Assembly (NCBI GenBank): GCA_946886085.1
Contig: CAMPHX010000059.1
Coordinates: forward strand, 1-7,220
Origin: an uncultured Flavobacteriales bacterium
GTDB taxonomy: Bacteria; Bacteroidota; Bacteroidia; Flavobacteriales; Vicingaceae
Length of the DNA: 7,220 bases
Direction of reading: 5' to 3'
Part shown: positions 6,234 through 7,220 of the stretch, piece by piece
How positions within the stretch are numbered: the stretch's first letter is position 1
Layout of the letters: every line of letters starts with the position of its first letter
Notes under the pieces: generated by a model
The model's database searches: none
What the model saw: only the letters and a program-made list of their open reading frames with translations
Told to the model about the DNA's origin: nothing
Position numbers and translations under genes: made by a program

Positions 6234-7197
6234 AGAACAAATAGTTATCTATAAGACAGAAGATGGGCAAACTCAAATAGATGTCCAGCTTCAAGAAGAA
6301 ACTGTTTGGCTGACTCAGGCACAATTGGTTGATTTATTTGAAAGAGATCAATCTGTGATTTCAAGACATCTTAATAATATTTTTAAAGAAAAAGAATTAG
6401 ATAAAGATAGCAATATGCATTTTTTGCATATTGCTAATTCAGATAAGCCTGTAGCCTGTTATAATCTTGATGTTATTATCTCTGTTGGGTATCGTGTAAA
6501 ATCGAAAAGAGGAACACAATTTCGTATTTGGGCAAATAAAGTATTAAAAGATTTCTTAGTAAAAGGATACGCTTTAAATGAAAAAAAGTTAAAGGAGGCA
6601 CAACAACAATTTTTGGCATTACAAAAAAGTATTAAATTGTTAGAAAATGTAGTTAACCAAAAACAATTAAATTCAGATGAAGCAACAAGCTTACTCAAAG
6701 TAATTACAGAATATTCTCACGCATTAAATTTGTTGGATCAGTACGACCATCAAAAACTTACTATACAGAAAAAAGAAGATAAGAGAATAAATAAACTAAC
6801 GTACAAAGAAGCTATTGAGCAAATAAAAATATGGAGAGATAGTCATAATGGGGGAGCATTATTTGGTAACGAAAAAGATGCTTCATTTAAAAGTTCGTTA
6901 GAGACTATCTACCAAACTTTTGATGGCATTGATTTATACCCAAGTATAGAAGAGAAAGCAGCTAACTTACTTTATTTTGTGGTTAAAAATCACTCTTTTT
7001 CGGATGGGAATAAAAGAATTGCGGCAGGATTATTTGTATTTTTCTTAGATAAAAACAGGAAATTATATAATCTAGATGGTAGTAAAATTATTGCTGATAA
7101 TGCTTTAGTTGCAATAACTATTATGATTGCAGAAAGTAATACAGAAGAAAAAGATGTGATGATTAAATTGATATTAAATTTAATGATAACTAATTAA
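6223..7197 (+). CDS. RhuM-Fic/Doc family fusion protein, probable Fic-type toxin or regulator
   Basis: This 324-residue soluble protein joins two modules. Residues about 5-120 match the RhuM virulence-protein family. They include a helix-turn-helix-like stretch (about 30-54, TQAQLVDLFERDQSVISRHL) and a segment around 97-120 (GTQFRIWANKVLKDFL) resembling phage anti-repressor (Bro-N/KilA-N type) domains. A helical linker (about 120-185) leads to a Doc-sized Fic domain (about 192-324). The Fic motif HSFSDGNKR at 257-265 is complete through Arg265. It follows the Doc pattern (HxFxDxNKR) but has the Gly of classical Fic before Asn. Doc phosphorylates and inactivates EF-Tu; other Fic proteins transfer AMP. 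The activity here is unknown. No Phd-like antitoxin gene is adjacent, and no exact S/T-xxx-E-G/N inhibitory motif is found (nearest SNTEEK, 305-310). The start fits the family N-terminus. The protein is intact, and this fusion type is known in Bacteroidota and Proteobacteria. Confidence 0.85.
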   Translation: MKNKEQIVIYKTEDGQTQIDVQLQEETVWLTQAQLVDLFERDQSVISRHLNNIFKEKELDKDSNMHFLHIANSDKPVACYNLDVIISVGYRVKSKRGTQFRIWANKVLKDFLVKGYALNEKKLKEAQQQFLALQKSIKLLENVVNQKQLNSDEATSLLKVITEYSHALNLLDQYDHQKLTIQKKEDKRINKLTYKEAIEQIKIWRDSHNGGALFGNEKDASFKSSLETIYQTFDGIDLYPSIEEKAANLLYFVVKNHSFSDGNKRIAAGLFVFFLDKNRKLYNLDGSKIIADNALVAITIMIAESNTEEKDVMIKLILNLMITN

Positions 7198-7220
7198 AAA
7201 TATATCATTGTTCTAAAAGA

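Noticed and set aside
6459..6698. Short - strand frame inside the rhuM-fic gene
   Set aside because: Antisense to a clear RhuM domain; Ser/Phe-rich composition is what a Lys/Glu/Asn-rich gene gives on the other strand.
1..7220. CRISPR array, tRNA, rRNA, insertion sequence or attachment site
   Set aside because: No regularly spaced repeats, no cloverleaf-like or rRNA-like sequence, no transposase, and no terminal inverted repeats were seen on either strand.

Overview
The window reads as a compact, AT-rich chromosomal segment from a member of the Bacteroidota, most likely Flavobacteriia-like. The evidence is a GldH gliding-motility lipoprotein gene, a RicT/PSP1 protein with the Cys-rich N-terminus I associate with Bacteroidota homologues, near-absence of Shine-Dalgarno sequences before the starts, and a perfect TAnnTTTG (-7 type) promoter element at 12-19. 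I could not run a database search, so the taxonomic call rests on protein recognition and promoter style.

Layout: 1-113 is a leader with a candidate promoter and no gene. From 114 to 6164, five genes lie head to tail on the + strand with gaps of only 9, 15, 14 and 10 bases, so they look like one transcription unit: a RicT/PSP1 iron-sulfur protein, gldH, a LysM protein with a lytic-transglycosylase (SLT) fold, a membrane-anchored SGNH/GDSL hydrolase, and mnmE. After a 58-base gap comes a RhuM-Fic/Doc fusion gene (6223-7197), also on +. The last 23 bases hold nothing I can name.

How the genes fit together: gldH serves the envelope-spanning gliding/type IX secretion machinery. The next two genes look like a peptidoglycan-facing pair, one LysM wall-binding protein and one SGNH esterase-like protein. 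ricT and mnmE act on RNA (mRNA processing in the Bacillus paradigm, and tRNA wobble modification). The RhuM-Fic protein is an accessory gene, toxin-like, with a helix-turn-helix-like N-terminus and a Doc-type Fic C-terminus.

The main point of interest is that the SLT domain of the LysM protein has lost its catalytic glutamate (Cys139 in the expected place) together with other active-site motifs, while its fold and LysM repeats are kept. This suggests a pseudoenzyme paired with an SGNH esterase. The second is the Fic/Doc toxin-like protein, which has no separate antitoxin gene inside the window.
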